Source: Halichondria panicea (taxonomy: Eukaryota; Porifera; Demospongiae; Suberitida; Halichondriidae). From it: a stretch of 64,000 nt of DNA. Position numbers and translations under genes: made by a program. Below the pieces are notes generated by a model. It saw only the letters and a list, made by a program, of their open reading frames with translations, was not told the origin of the DNA and did no database searches. Of the stretch, positions 12,201-22,746 are shown piece by piece (the first letter of the stretch is position 1; the number at the start of each line of letters is the position of its first letter). The stretch covers positions 3,374,810 through 3,438,809 of the forward strand of contig NC_087378.1 in assembly GCF_963675165.1 (NCBI RefSeq). The letters run 5' to 3'.

Positions 12201-14811
12201 ATTATGTTTGCACAAAGTTTCTATTCAACTTATGAGTTAGCCTTGCACTAAAGCACTAGCTTTTTGTTAGCTACACAGTACAAGAGTCAGAAAAGAACTG
12301 CAAATCTGTAGCCAGAGTGCCATTGAAAACTCTAACCTATTGCGGATACACCCCTTTTTCTGCGCATACGCATTCAATCCCATGTGTGTGAGATCCTGAG
12401 ACAGAATCACGGAAAAATTCTTCTTCTTTTCATGAAGGTACTGGTAAGCCACGAAACATTACAATGCTACCATGTAGAATCACAACTCTTTCTCTGAAAT
12501 CCCTTTTGTTTATTCGTTGACAGGAATTGCACTTCTACATTGTAGATCTACATGCAGTTGCTTCTATCCTGAAGATTAATTGCAAAAAAACCTCAACGTT
12601 ACCAGGAGTGCATAAGAAGAGTAGAGTGTCGAATTACCGATACCTTTACAAAAAAAACTGTGCACAAAGTAACATGACATCCTGTCAATTGCACGTGAGC
12701 AACCGCAATTGATGACGTTTGCACATAATTACACAACGCACAGAATTTGTTAATAGTGAGTAAAGAGTGCAAGTGAAGAGGATCAACCCGACTATATTGT
12801 CTCTATTTTTGTGAAGAAATCATCTCCTATCAGTGTGCAGTGAGCAGCTCTGAACGTTGAACGCGAATGACTAGCTAGAATCAGATGTCATTGTTCAATT
12901 ACCACACCCCTAACGGTTAATATTTACAATACTTTATCACATGCGAGTCATGTTACTTTGTGCACAGTTTTTGGTGTAGAGATATCGGTAGTTCGACACT
13001 CTTCTCTTTTTATGCACTGTTGACGTTACGTTATATAACGTAACATATCCAGTTTTGAATAATGTAATAGCTATGTGGCAGTCATCACAATACCATTCAA
13101 TGATTCTCTCCATTATAAGTACACTTACTATACTTGTACCTTGTATGCAGTGTGCTCTCAAGGGAGCATGATGTTGCACTGACAAAGCAACTGTAATTAC
13201 CTCTTCTATATATAGAAACACTCGAATAGTTTTTGAGCGAAAGCAAAACACAGTGAGAGGCATAGGGGGTGGCTTGACAAGTTGTGACTGTCACTAATAT
13301 GATGACACTGAGTATAAAATACAATCGGAATGGAACAAACACATAACAGAACCCTGACCCTAACCCTAAAGTTATACCAAGAGCACCCCATAACAGAGAC
13401 ATTGTAATTAAACCACTATAGCTAGTTTTGGTAATGCAGTTTGCGATACATCTGGCACAGGTATGGTTAGACTCAGTTAATAGAACGAAGTTGAAAAATA
13501 CGACCTATAGCTAGTGTTACTTTAGAGACAATTAACGAGGCTGAGGAACAAGGCTAGTGGAAAGTACATGCAGGGAATTTGAGGACCAAGTGACTTACAA
13601 ATTGTTCTGTGAAGTTAGATAGACAAAGTAGATAGGTTAATAGTGCATGCATGGGCAGCACATTCCAAAGCCTTACTATACGGTTGAAATAAAATCACGG
13701 GTGGTATTGTAGTGAGATACATTGTGTACAACAAGCTTGTTGAACGAGTTTTTCTATACCTGAGGTAAACTTGATGTATAGCACTGGATTATGTCGAAGT
13801 TATCAGCTGGGTGTTGCAATGCATAATATCAAAATTACATGCACAATACACTGATAAGCTTGCGGTCATAACTATTTTATTATGTTTGGTTCTTTTACCC
13901 GTATAGATATCTTATTTCCAATGGATACCAGTGACGTAGATGGTGCTATAACAGAAATTTCTGGAACTAATTGGAAGCTTCTGGGGATAAATCTCGGCAT
14001 TCCTCTCAAAGATCTTGAAAACATTGACTCTGAGACTATAAAGATCAAGAACAAAAAGGCTGAGATGATCCAAATTTGGATGACAGGTGAAAATAGGCCT
14101 ACATGGCCAGGTCTTGTTGACTCACTCAGGAGTCAATCAATTTTGTTGAATCAAGCAGCAGAGAGGGTATCTATGGAGCATCGTAAGTTTACCAATCCGT
14201 AATGCACAATATAGACTCCTTTGTTTGTTCATGTTAATTAGCAAGGTTTAGGGATACAGTGGAACCTCTGTTAACAACCACCTCCGAATAAAGGCCAGTT
14301 GCTATATAACGGCCAGGCACCCAGGTCCCAAATGAACAGTTTGTGTACAAAACAACCTCTCAACAAAGGCCGCCTCTGTATAAAGGCCAAAACATTGTTC
14401 CCCAAAGGTGTCCGTTATAGAGGGTTCCACTGTATTCAAATAGTCTAAAGCAGAAATAAAAATTACTGTATGCCTGTACGATTCATACATATATGTACTA
14501 CTCTTTTATTTTACATTACTGTTACAGAAGTCCCGCTGCAAAGAATAATCCTTGATAAAAGCAAGTCCATCAGTCACCCAGACATGGACTTCCTCCAATC
14601 GTTTGCTGCCATCATTGGCTCTCGATGGCAGTGTCTTGCTTCTCCCCTCTCCCTCTCCTCTGAAGATATTGTGAGCATCAAGAGAGAGTCAAGAGGAGCA
14701 GAACCCACCAGACAAGCACTCGTCATGCTGCAAAAGTGGGCAGCTAGCGACACGGCAACTTATGGGCAGCTGCGAGAAAGACTATGTACACTTTCAGTAT
14801 TTCATATTTGA
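3286..14811 (+). CDS. Giant ankyrin-Roc-COR-Death-Death protein (Roco family), frame disrupted
   Basis: Exons 3286-11834, 13907-14182 and 14528-14811 join in phase. Residues about 8-2200 are ankyrin repeats, roughly 60 units, interrupted near residues 100-165. A Roc GTPase follows: P-loop GHPAAGKTT (residue about 2254), switch II DFAGDPEY (about 2307) and base-specificity motif VGSHAD (about 2374). Then comes a COR region (GIIPESLLEKLLP at about 10955), and each small exon encodes a Death domain (13922-14182; 14570-14790). The layout recalls DAPK1 without the kinase, so a role in scaffolding or death/immune signalling is likely but inferred. Two lesions lie in exon 1: after the A-run at 10746-10750 the frame shifts by one base, and an in-frame TGA sits at 11258-11260. 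The coding sequence is otherwise open and family-like, so this is a recent pseudogene, an allele, or consensus error. Confidence 0.8.
4459..8500 (+). repeat. 612-bp higher-order tandem repeat inside the ankyrin exon
   Basis: The block starting CCTCATGTCAAAGGCTTTGA recurs at 4459, 5071, 5683, 6295, 6907, 7519 and 8113. The first five intervals are exactly 612 bp (204 codons, six 34-residue ankyrin repeats). The last is 594 bp because six codons are missing in the unit near 7830. Neighbouring units differ by scattered substitutions, many of them amino-acid changing. The last unit fades by about 8500. Confidence 0.95.
10743..10760 (+). other. Apparent one-base frameshift in the Roc-COR linker
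   Basis: Frame 1 runs ...CNVLKNL and then stops at 10765-10767. Frame 2 from 10739 gives the expected continuation CDLLKELHEFGLI. Dropping one A of the five-A run at 10746-10750 would join the two frames. A homopolymer miscount and a real indel look the same here. Confidence 0.8.
11258..11260 (+). other. In-frame TGA stop in the COR region
   Basis: The frame reads FLHVLIV, stop, LSLSFALKQRL. Related Roco proteins carry a basic residue here, so a CGA (Arg) to TGA change is the simplest reading. Coding similarity continues without a break on both sides. Confidence 0.75.
11835..13906 (+). repeat. Intron 1 of the Roco gene, filled with foldback repeats
   Basis: The donor is GTAAGT at 11835 and the acceptor is TATAG before 13907. 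It holds a small inverted repeat (11933-11950 with 12002-12019, one mismatch). A larger inverted pair is at 12606-12678 and 12945-13017 (GTGTCGAATTACCGATA and its complement). Members of the TTGCTTCTATCCTTGAAG foldback family lie at 12555-13270, and a telomere-like run is at 13353-13370. No exon was recognised. Confidence 0.65.
14255..14434. repeat. MITE-like element with ACAGTGGAACC termini
   Basis: It begins TACAGTGGAACCTCTGTTAA and ends AGAGGGTTCCACTGTA, so the terminal inverted repeats are flanked by TA. It lies in intron 2 of the Roco gene. Related copies are at about 29525-29998, 49600-49905 and 52669-52920, and 24830-24925 is a fragment. Confidence 0.75.
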
Positions 14812-15404
14812 TCTATCATCACACCATGCACTACTGCAACAAATAGACATTTTCAGCAACATGCATTATGTTAATTAGTGCACTGAGCCCACACGTCATA
14901 ACAAACCCACAACATGCACTAATTTACAATAGTCATACCACAGCCTTTACAATTGAATATTTATTTTCACAGCAGTTGACACACATCATGTTCATATCAC
15001 ACTTTTTTAATTTTATTGCACATTCTCATGTAGTTTATCACGTAGTTTATGATTTTGTGACTTTGAGCTGGCCATTGGATTAGCCCCCCACCGTGACTCT
15101 TCATGTAGATGTTATAACGCTAATCAGATAATGTTATTTAGGAGCCCCCCTCATGTACCTTACCTGTTGAATTGATCACTTTCAAATTATTGTAATATTA
15201 AGTTGTTGTGCCAGTAATTGTGAGTGTATTATACAGATCAAAAATGGATTAAAAAATCATGAGAGGGAAGGAGGGTATGTACATGCGTGATGAATTATAT
15301 AACACAAAATTCAAACAAAATCATAACCTGAGTGCGTTAATACAACGTCATGTGAAACAAAAAAATACACACACAATAATGTCGATTGCAAATGTGAGTG
15401 AAGT
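14812..15404. other. Tail-to-tail spacer between the Roco and phospholipase genes
   Basis: AT-rich sequence with C-runs near 15087 and 15144. No gene or clear repeat was seen. Confidence 0.5.
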
Positions 15405-18400
15405 CTATGCGGTACCAGTTATTTGCAGCAAAAGGGGTAATAACCTGTCTGATTTGTAATCTTCCATGCCGTGCATGTACATTCTTGAGAGTATCATAAT
15501 GTCAACAAGTTTACGAGAGTCGGTTTCTGTTGGCTCAATTTTTTCGTCCAGAGGAGGACTGAATCGATAAAAGGGAATGCCCTGAGCCTCACAGCTGGTC
15601 TTACATCGATCAGCAATTGCCTCAGATTGCCCGAGCTGCATAAAAATACAATTATTCATAGATAATTATTAAAAAAGGTAGAAATGCATTCATACCCTAC
15701 GGGATAGTTTTTTAAAGTCATATGAGCACAATGAACAGCTGTCACTTACAGCATCGCTAAGCATTCTGAATAGATTCTGGACTCCCCCAAAGATGCTGAT
15801 CTTTCCTAGTCTGCTGGGAGGGAAAAGTCCTGATCCCACGGACACCATGCAGGATATGGGCATCCGTTGGTTCTTTGCCTGGTAAAATGACTGAATCTTG
15901 GCAAGTCCTCCATCACAAGGGTTATTGGCCATTACACCACCATCAACGTAGTTGTCCAGCTCACTGAAGTAGAGGGGAGCAGCACTTGAATACCGAGCTA
16001 CCTTCCAGACTGGCTCTGTTATCAATGAAAAATGTACGTATTGAGTGGTATCTATAAGAATACACATAATTTATGTATGATTACTTGCGGCTGAACGTTT
16101 TTCACTATTATCATGCTTCAATACTTATTATGGAACCTACGTGTGCTAAACTGATCATCAAAGCAGTTGTTGAAGTAATGGATGTTCATGGGTGTGTTGG
16201 ACTTGTCCACAGCTGTGATCAACACTCTGCAAAGGAGAGCAAATACAGTGACAACGCAAAACCAATCAATGCACAAGTATAACCAGTACAATACACTCAA
16301 AGAACTAGAGCACTAAAGTGCCAACCCTCGGCTGGTGACATGATAATAAAGAAACCAGAAGAGTGATAATGCAGTGCATGTATGACTAGCATGCGCTAGA
16401 GCAATAAAACTAAACTAACAACGTACATGCATGAGACATGCACTATGGACTGGGATCACAGCAAAGAAGCCTGGAGTCTTAGACTAAGAGAAGTATGGCT
16501 CCTTCCAGGCTGGAGTACGTCCAGAGTCAGTCAACAACCAGTCACAATTCTACTTTCTTGACAATTGTTCTTGGTACGGGATCACTTCAGCTGAAAATAC
16601 ATAATCAAGCCTTGACTACGTATTTTCAGCTGAAGTGATCCCGTACCTTGACTCAAGGCCACGTGGCAAGTTTTAGCTTCTTAGCTTTTGCTCGCTTTTA
16701 CTCGACAAAGAAGCTTTAACATCAAAATCTGCCACTATTTAAACCAAGATATTGTTGTGTGAAGACTACCTATGCTGCAAACGCAGTGCTATGGCATCCA
16801 GGTGAGTAGATATACTCGTTACAAACAAACAAACAAATAAACAAACAGACAAACAGACAGACTACTATAACCCGTGGCCGCCCACGCGCCTCGGGTTAAC
16901 AAGGAGCATAAATAAATTATGTTGTGGACTAGTGAGTGACCAAGGAGCATAATTATGTTTGGAATAGTGGAGTGACTTACTTTGGGTGCCTGCGGTCACA
17001 CATTCTCTGTTCAGTCCCCAACACTTCCTGTAAGAGCTCCTCTAAAACCTTAGTGTTGTAGCCACCAAACCCCTTCTTGCTTGAAAACACCTTGTCCTTG
17101 AGACGGAAATACATTCTCCTCAGTTGAGGGATAGTCATGTCTGCATAGACTAAACCCAAAGCCATTATTCCACCAATGCTGTTGCCAATGATCCAATCAA
17201 AAAGCTCAACAATTCGTTTCCCGGTCATCTTTTCTATCTCAAAAAGGATCTCAAGTTGAATAAGTCCTCTCATTCCTCCACCGTCTAGACTCAAAATTCT
17301 GGCTCCTCCCTGAGATGCAAACTCCATTGGAGGAGGGGTTACATCGTGATCAAACGGAGTGGCACACCTCTCTCCATTGTCAGTTCTGCACCAAGTTGTC
17401 ATACAGTATAAGTGTAAGTATAAATATAAGGCATACGTTCAACGCTCACATAACAGTCATTCAATTTGTAAACATAATTGATTCCTTACTTGAACATTTG
17501 AAGTTCTCGCTGCTGTAGAAGATACACGTAGGCTTCGTCAGGCCTGATTGAAGTAGAGCCAATCAAACGACTTCTCATGTGGTCTTCAATCTGATCTGAG
17601 AGGACATGCTTTGCTCTCTTGAGCCCGTCATCCACAGGGTTGGAGTCATTGCATGGGATGTCCACCTCTTCCTCAGGGCTGATGCCATAGTACAGGGAGC
17701 TGGATGAGGGACTCTCTACCACACAGCCTTGCTTACACCCGACTGATACCAGTAAGGGAACGACATTGTCTTTCTGTGGTGTGCATGTATGGAAGGGGGC
17801 GTGAGTTGAAGGTGTGTGTTTACACGTGTGACGTGTGTATATACAAAATGTATGTACAAGCACATTGGGCTTACTCTATTTTCAATGGCCATGTCAAGAG
17901 GTGTCTGTTTGAAGTCATTCCTGGCATTACAGTGGGCACCAAACACAACAAGCGTCTTGATAATAAGTTCATCTTCATTCTGTAGGTACAACATAATTAT
18001 ATGTAAAGACTGTCGATCATTGTTAATAAAGACAATGATTAAGAGTAGGAATGATGATAGAGTAAATCACTCTCAGTAACAGTGGATCAGATTACACCTG
18101 AAAACTATAGTTTTCTTTTGAGAAGTGTATATTTATATAAATATACCGTATAGTGGGTTATTTCGTATGGTGGAAATTTCGTGTATTTCGTATTGTAGAG
18201 CATCATACGACAATTAAAACTACAAAATTATTCTACCGCAATAGGTTCAACGTCACTATCCTGAGCTATACGAAATACGAAATATTTAAAAGTACAATGA
18301 AAATTACCCGCTATAAGGTAATACACTGTAGCAATAAAAATACATGAGAAATCAGTTACGCTTATAATTACACCAATCATTATTGCAAGAAATTACTTAA

Positions 18401-20342
18401 TAGTTGTCCGTATAAACAGAACAATAGTACCCAAATACCAAACACGTAATTCCCTAATTCATACAACATTCAATACACACAGTTATTCTTTGAGAAGTGT
18501 ATTTTTCAACATGTCCATTCAGCTGTTCTCAAGTTGCATAACAAACGATTGGCAAATGAGCTTAAAAAGCTATCAACAGTTGCTTTATCATCCATAGCAA
18601 CACTGGTACTTTACAGATTCCTAAGTGTACACACCATGCAGCCACAAACGGTCACCCGAAGCCAAGCCATTGGGAAACCCTACGGCAGGCCAATTACAGC
18701 ATGGGTTCTAAATATGTTATAGGGACTTCGTTAATAGGCACGTGAACACTGACGGTCTTTCTATGATGTAATTCTGGGTTCACCATCCTTAAACAATGAG
18801 TATAAGCAAAGGTACAATGTCATGTAAAAATACAAAACTACAGTACTGCTAGCCGGATACACCATTAAAGCCCTGATTTACAAAGAACTTGTAGTGCTGC
18901 TTTGTTTGCTAACTGTAAGTATTCTTACAGTTTCCTCAAGCTTAGGAAATAAGCCATAGGGCATTAAACCACATTGGTGCAGGTAACAATACCTCCACTA
19001 CCCATTTCAATTACTGGTCACCTCAACAGGCCACTCTATTCTGAGCTCCTATGGATTCTGTTACAGCTAGCACACCACTTGGTGGTCAGCGGCCACTTAA
19101 ATTCACATACAAACAACCATTTGTGAGCATCTGTACAATGAAATCTGTCCGCGGCTAGTTAGGCTAACCACTATCACTGTGTACAAAAAAAATACCTAGA
19201 CAAAGCCAAGTGACACACCTGCACTCAGCTAATACACTAACCTACACTATTCATCACAGTAACTGATCCGCATAAATGATAGTGGGCCACAGTAAACAAT
19301 CAGACGTAACTTCAACACGCCCCAAAAGAAACACAGAACTCGATCCCACGGTTTTATTACCTGATTCTACAAGGTTACAAATTAACGAACCACGTACTCT
19401 ATCACCTGCACACTAAAAATGACTACTCACCAGTACTGCATAGTGAAGGGCTGTCATGCCATGCTCCCCAGTAGTGTTAACGTTTCCATCACTGTAGACC
19501 AAGGCTTGAATCAACCCTCGAAACTTGTCTTTTCTGCAGCTCTTAACAATGGCTATGACATCACAAGGTTCAGGGGTCTACGGATAACAAGAGATTAGCA
19601 GTCAACCAATAGTTACGAACAGAAAGACTAAATTATGCTGCTTGCACATCTGTGGGCATTTATCTATTGGCTATGGACACTGTGGTTTACTAATGTCTGC
19701 CAACAAGCAAGTGCCAAAACAGTGCTTTTGTTGCCCTTTCATAGATTTTCTAAGACAAGAACAGTGTCAATCATGAATGGTGTAATGAAACGCTCCCACT
19801 AAATATGTGTGTGTGTGTCTGTGGTAGTGGAAATTATTGTTGAAAACGCAAGCTGAGTGAAACAATAACTATGTCTTGTGTACTAATCAAGTGCTGGCTT
19901 CCAGCAAACTAACAAACAATGCAACCTGCTGTTCATAGTTATAACATAATTATCTGTACAGACATGCTTAGTCTAACTGGTAGCCAAACAACAGTTCACA
20001 TGTGCTATGCATGCACGACACTAATTACTGGTACATGGTACAGTAAAATGCACAACACTACTTGGTAGAGGGTAACTAAACAACCAAACAACATTTCACA
20101 TGTGCCATGCATGCACGACACTAATTACTGGTACCAGAAAACGCACAAACACTACTGTTAGAGGGCAACCAAACAACCAAACACCGTTTCACATGTGCTA
20201 TGTATGCACAACACTAATAATATTACTGGTGAAGATAGTGCAAACACACTACCGTTAGAGGTAATGCAGCACTTACTTGCTCATGGTTTTTTGACCGGAG
20301 GCCACAGGGCGAGTATCTAGCAGAGCTCTGTTCCCCTCCCAT
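15405..20342 (-). CDS. PLA2G6: Calcium-independent phospholipase A2, PLA2G6-like
   Basis: Eight exons on the minus strand: 20342-20277, 19577-19431, 17979-17875, 17773-17490, 17385-16981, 16226-16141, 16015-15750 and 15635-15405. All phases agree and they give 529 residues. Ankyrin units lie near residues 45-110 (MTALHYAV; KQTPLDMAIEN). A patatin domain follows, with oxyanion motif DGGGMRG (235-241), nucleophile motif GNSIGG (Ser270, in place of the usual GTSTGG) and catalytic Asp389 in YVDGGVMANNP. This catalytic dyad hydrolyses the sn-2 ester of phospholipids. The vertebrate enzyme is about 750-806 residues with seven or more ankyrin repeats, so the N-terminus here is much shorter. The start MGGEQSS fits an N-myristoylation signal (Gly2, Ser6), suggesting membrane attachment. 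It lies head-to-head with DEK. Confidence 0.92.
16573..16647. repeat. Perfect 28-bp hairpin in a phospholipase intron
   Basis: GGTACGGGATCACTTCAGCT and the next eight bases at 16573-16600 are the exact reverse complement of 16620-16647, with a 19-base spacer. It sits in the intron 16227-16980. Near 16827-16865 the intron also has (ACAAACA)-type simple sequence. Confidence 0.95.
18143..18325. repeat. MITE-like foldback, CCGTATAGCGGGTA family
   Basis: It begins ACCGTATAGTGGGTTATTTCG and ends GAAAATTACCCGCTATAAGG; the inner arms TTTCGTATTGTAGAGCATCA and their complement also pair. It lies in the phospholipase intron 17980-19430. The remainder of that intron shows no exon. Confidence 0.7.
19578..20276. 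repeat. Phospholipase intron 1 with a ~95-bp tandem repeat
   Basis: Between about 19984 and 20265, three degenerate copies follow one another. Each carries TTTCACATGTGCTATGCATG or a close variant, CACAACACTAATTACTGGTA and a CACTAC..TTAGAGG tail, interleaved with AACCAAACAACCAAACA. The rest of the intron (19578-19983) holds no recognisable feature beyond a short GT run near 19807. Confidence 0.7.
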
Positions 20343-20863
20343 GTTCTCGTAGCTTTCTTTTTGTATGACTGCTAGTCAGAGCTAGGGCCATCTACTGGGC
20401 ATTTACCTCAGTGTAGTCACCTGGGGAAGTTGAAACAGAACTGATATGAATGCACTAGCGCTTTATAGCCAGAACAATTAATAGTATATAGTGTAGATCT
20501 AGCTTAGCAAGTGAACTGAATTTTAAACATGCAACATGTAGAGTTCGAGTGTACTTACAGTAGGGGTAGCGTGTGCTGCACCTACCTAGTACACAGCTAA
20601 CCCGCTAACCTTAAGACACTGGTCAGTTAGTAGAAGCACTAGAAGGTGAAGTTCTTTCAAAGTGAAGTTTTTGTTCAAAGCATGCGAGCTGGATTTTATA
20701 TTAGAGATATAATTATGATGTCACCGCTAGATCTGGGGAAATACAAGGGAAAGTCCCGTTTATAATTCTAGTCAAGCTGGTTTTGTGTGTGGGGTGTGCT
20801 GTTCTTCTATAATTATATTTGAAAGTGCTAAAGTTTTTGCTGAACTAGACACTGTGCGTGGGA
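20343..20863. promoter_or_regulatory. Shared head-to-head promoter region, PLA2G6-like / DEK
   Basis: The two start codons face away from each other across 521 bp, which must hold both 5' ends. I see no TATA box in a convincing position. AT-rich palindromes such as ATAATTAT occur at about 20709 and 20812. Confidence 0.55.
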
Positions 20864-22546
20864 ATGGCTGCTGCAACAGATAGCAAGGTAAGCAGTTAAT
20901 TAAACCTTGTGACAATATTCCCAAAACAAGCAAGCAATCTTTTATCATCTATAATTATCCCCAAAACAAGCAAGCAATCTTTTATCATCTATAATTAAAT
21001 TATGATTATCACATTGATGAGCTGACACGTACACCTGGCTAACATTTGAATTGCAGGGTATGGGTGGTGAAGGTGGTCTCTATGATCAGCCTTTGGTGAT
21101 TCAAGGGAAGCGTCAGAGAAAGACAGTCGAGAGCTTCTCAATCGAGCATGAGGCCAAAGCAGTGGCCAAGTATGATGGTGGGAAAGGGACAAAGCTAGGC
21201 GACATCCCTTACAGTATGTGGTACTGTGATGCAATGGGTGATGAACATTTGGTTTTTTTCTTCTTTCAGCTGAGCAATACATAACCCGGCACAGTGCTGT
21301 AGATCTAAAGCCACTCCACAAGCTTTGTCTGGACAGACCCGGAAATGTAATTATCTGTGTTTACTGTTAGGCCCTCTATTGTTCACAGCTATAATTATGG
21401 TAGAGATTATGTTCATCAATGTGCTTTTTGCAGAAACTTGAGATAAAGAAAAATCTTCGCGAGTTTAGTGGATTCACATTTCATAAGGAGAGTGATCAGT
21501 ACAAAAAGAAGAAGGCGTCACTTGGAAAGTGAGAAATACACCTTCAACATAATTATAGTAATTAATAATGAGATTTCTCTTACAGTGTAATAACATTTTA
21601 CCTAATAACTTTACTTTGCTGCAGATTACAGAAAAATGGTTTGGGTGAATTTTTGGACATACTGGGGCTTCATCGCACGGGTTCCAAGGAGGAGCTGATT
21701 GAAAGGATACTGGACTTTCTACTCGAGCCAACGGACACTGGAAAGGCCCCTACAGCTAAAAGTGAGGCAATCATCATGCTCTGATGCACTGGTGTATGTA
21801 TCATACTTAGGTGTCTAGCAATGCTCTCTCAAAGAACCCAAGGCTTGACGTACACCTCTAGTGGCTACAATGATTATTAAACAGCACTTTTGTTACCTCA
21901 CTTACAGAACGCAAGAAGTCCTCATCTGGTTCGCGGAAACCTTCCAAAACCTCTAGTGGGAGCAAAAAGGCAAAGCGCACAGAGAGTAGTGATGATGAAG
22001 ATGGCAATGTGTCCTTTGATGAGAATGAGGACGTGAGAATATTTGAAATATTCATGTTTAGTCTATTTATTATGTTTTGTGTCTCTACTGTAGGATGATC
22101 CGAATGAAAACGATGAAGACGATGAAATCACTGCTCCCACTGTACGTATGTATATACATACTGGTAGTAAATTAGGTACAGGAACCCCTACTTCTTGAGG
22201 AACAAGTTTGGGCCTAGGTTGTTGAGAGTTTTTTGTACTGGCACTTGGGTACGTCTGGGTGCCTGGCCGTCTTCAGGGGTTCCACTGTATACATATACGT
22301 AGACACACAAGTCATAATATTATATTGCAGTGAGACACTGTACACATAGTATGGAATGTCCACCCTGTGCAGGATGATGAGCTGAAGCAGGCAGTGACAG
22401 GTTTACTGAAAGGAGCAGACCTGTCGTCAGTCACAAACAACTCCGTTTGCAAGCAAGTTTTCGAAAAGTTCCCTGGGGTTGATCTGACCACCAAGAAGGA
22501 TTTCATCAAGTCTTGCATTCAAAAAAGTGTCGCTTCTTCCTCTTAA
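20864..22546 (+). CDS. DEK: DEK chromatin protein
   Basis: Eight exons join in phase to 278 residues: 20864-20887, 21057-21213, 21270-21346, 21434-21528, 21625-21761, 21908-22032, 22094-22141 and 22373-22546. The family signature GGLYDQPLVIQGKRQRK is near residue 13, followed by GKGTKLGDIP. The SAP DNA-binding motif (LQKNGLGEFLDILGL..GSKEELIERIL) covers about residues 119-153. A Lys/Ser-rich then acidic stretch (SSDDEDGN, DDPNENDEDDE) leads to the C-terminal DEK domain (ELKQAVTGLLKGADL..KKDFIKSCI). DEK binds structured DNA and histones and acts in chromatin and splicing. Human DEK is 375 residues, so this copy has shorter linkers. Its 3' end is 200 bp from that of AHI1, tail-to-tail. Confidence 0.95.
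20920..20997. repeat. 40-bp direct duplication in DEK intron 1
   Basis: CCCAAAACAAGCAAGCAATC plus the following TTTTATCATCTATAATTA occurs at 20920-20957 and again, identically, at 20960-20997. Confidence 0.95.
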
Positions 22547-22746
22547 ACTCTTTCCTCTTTATGCTTATCTTGGCAGTTACATATAATTACATGTATTACA
22601 ATTATAGAGAGGCCAGTACATACAGATATTTTTCATGTATATATACTATCATATACCCGTATATATACTATTGTTACCTTTTTGGACACCGGTAATTATT
22701 TTGAATGTTATTTTCACTTGGATATTAATGAATACAAAAATAATTA

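Noticed and set aside
12529..13402. Small proteins in the Roco intron 1
   Set aside because: All frames fall inside inverted repeats that share sequence with other dispersed copies.
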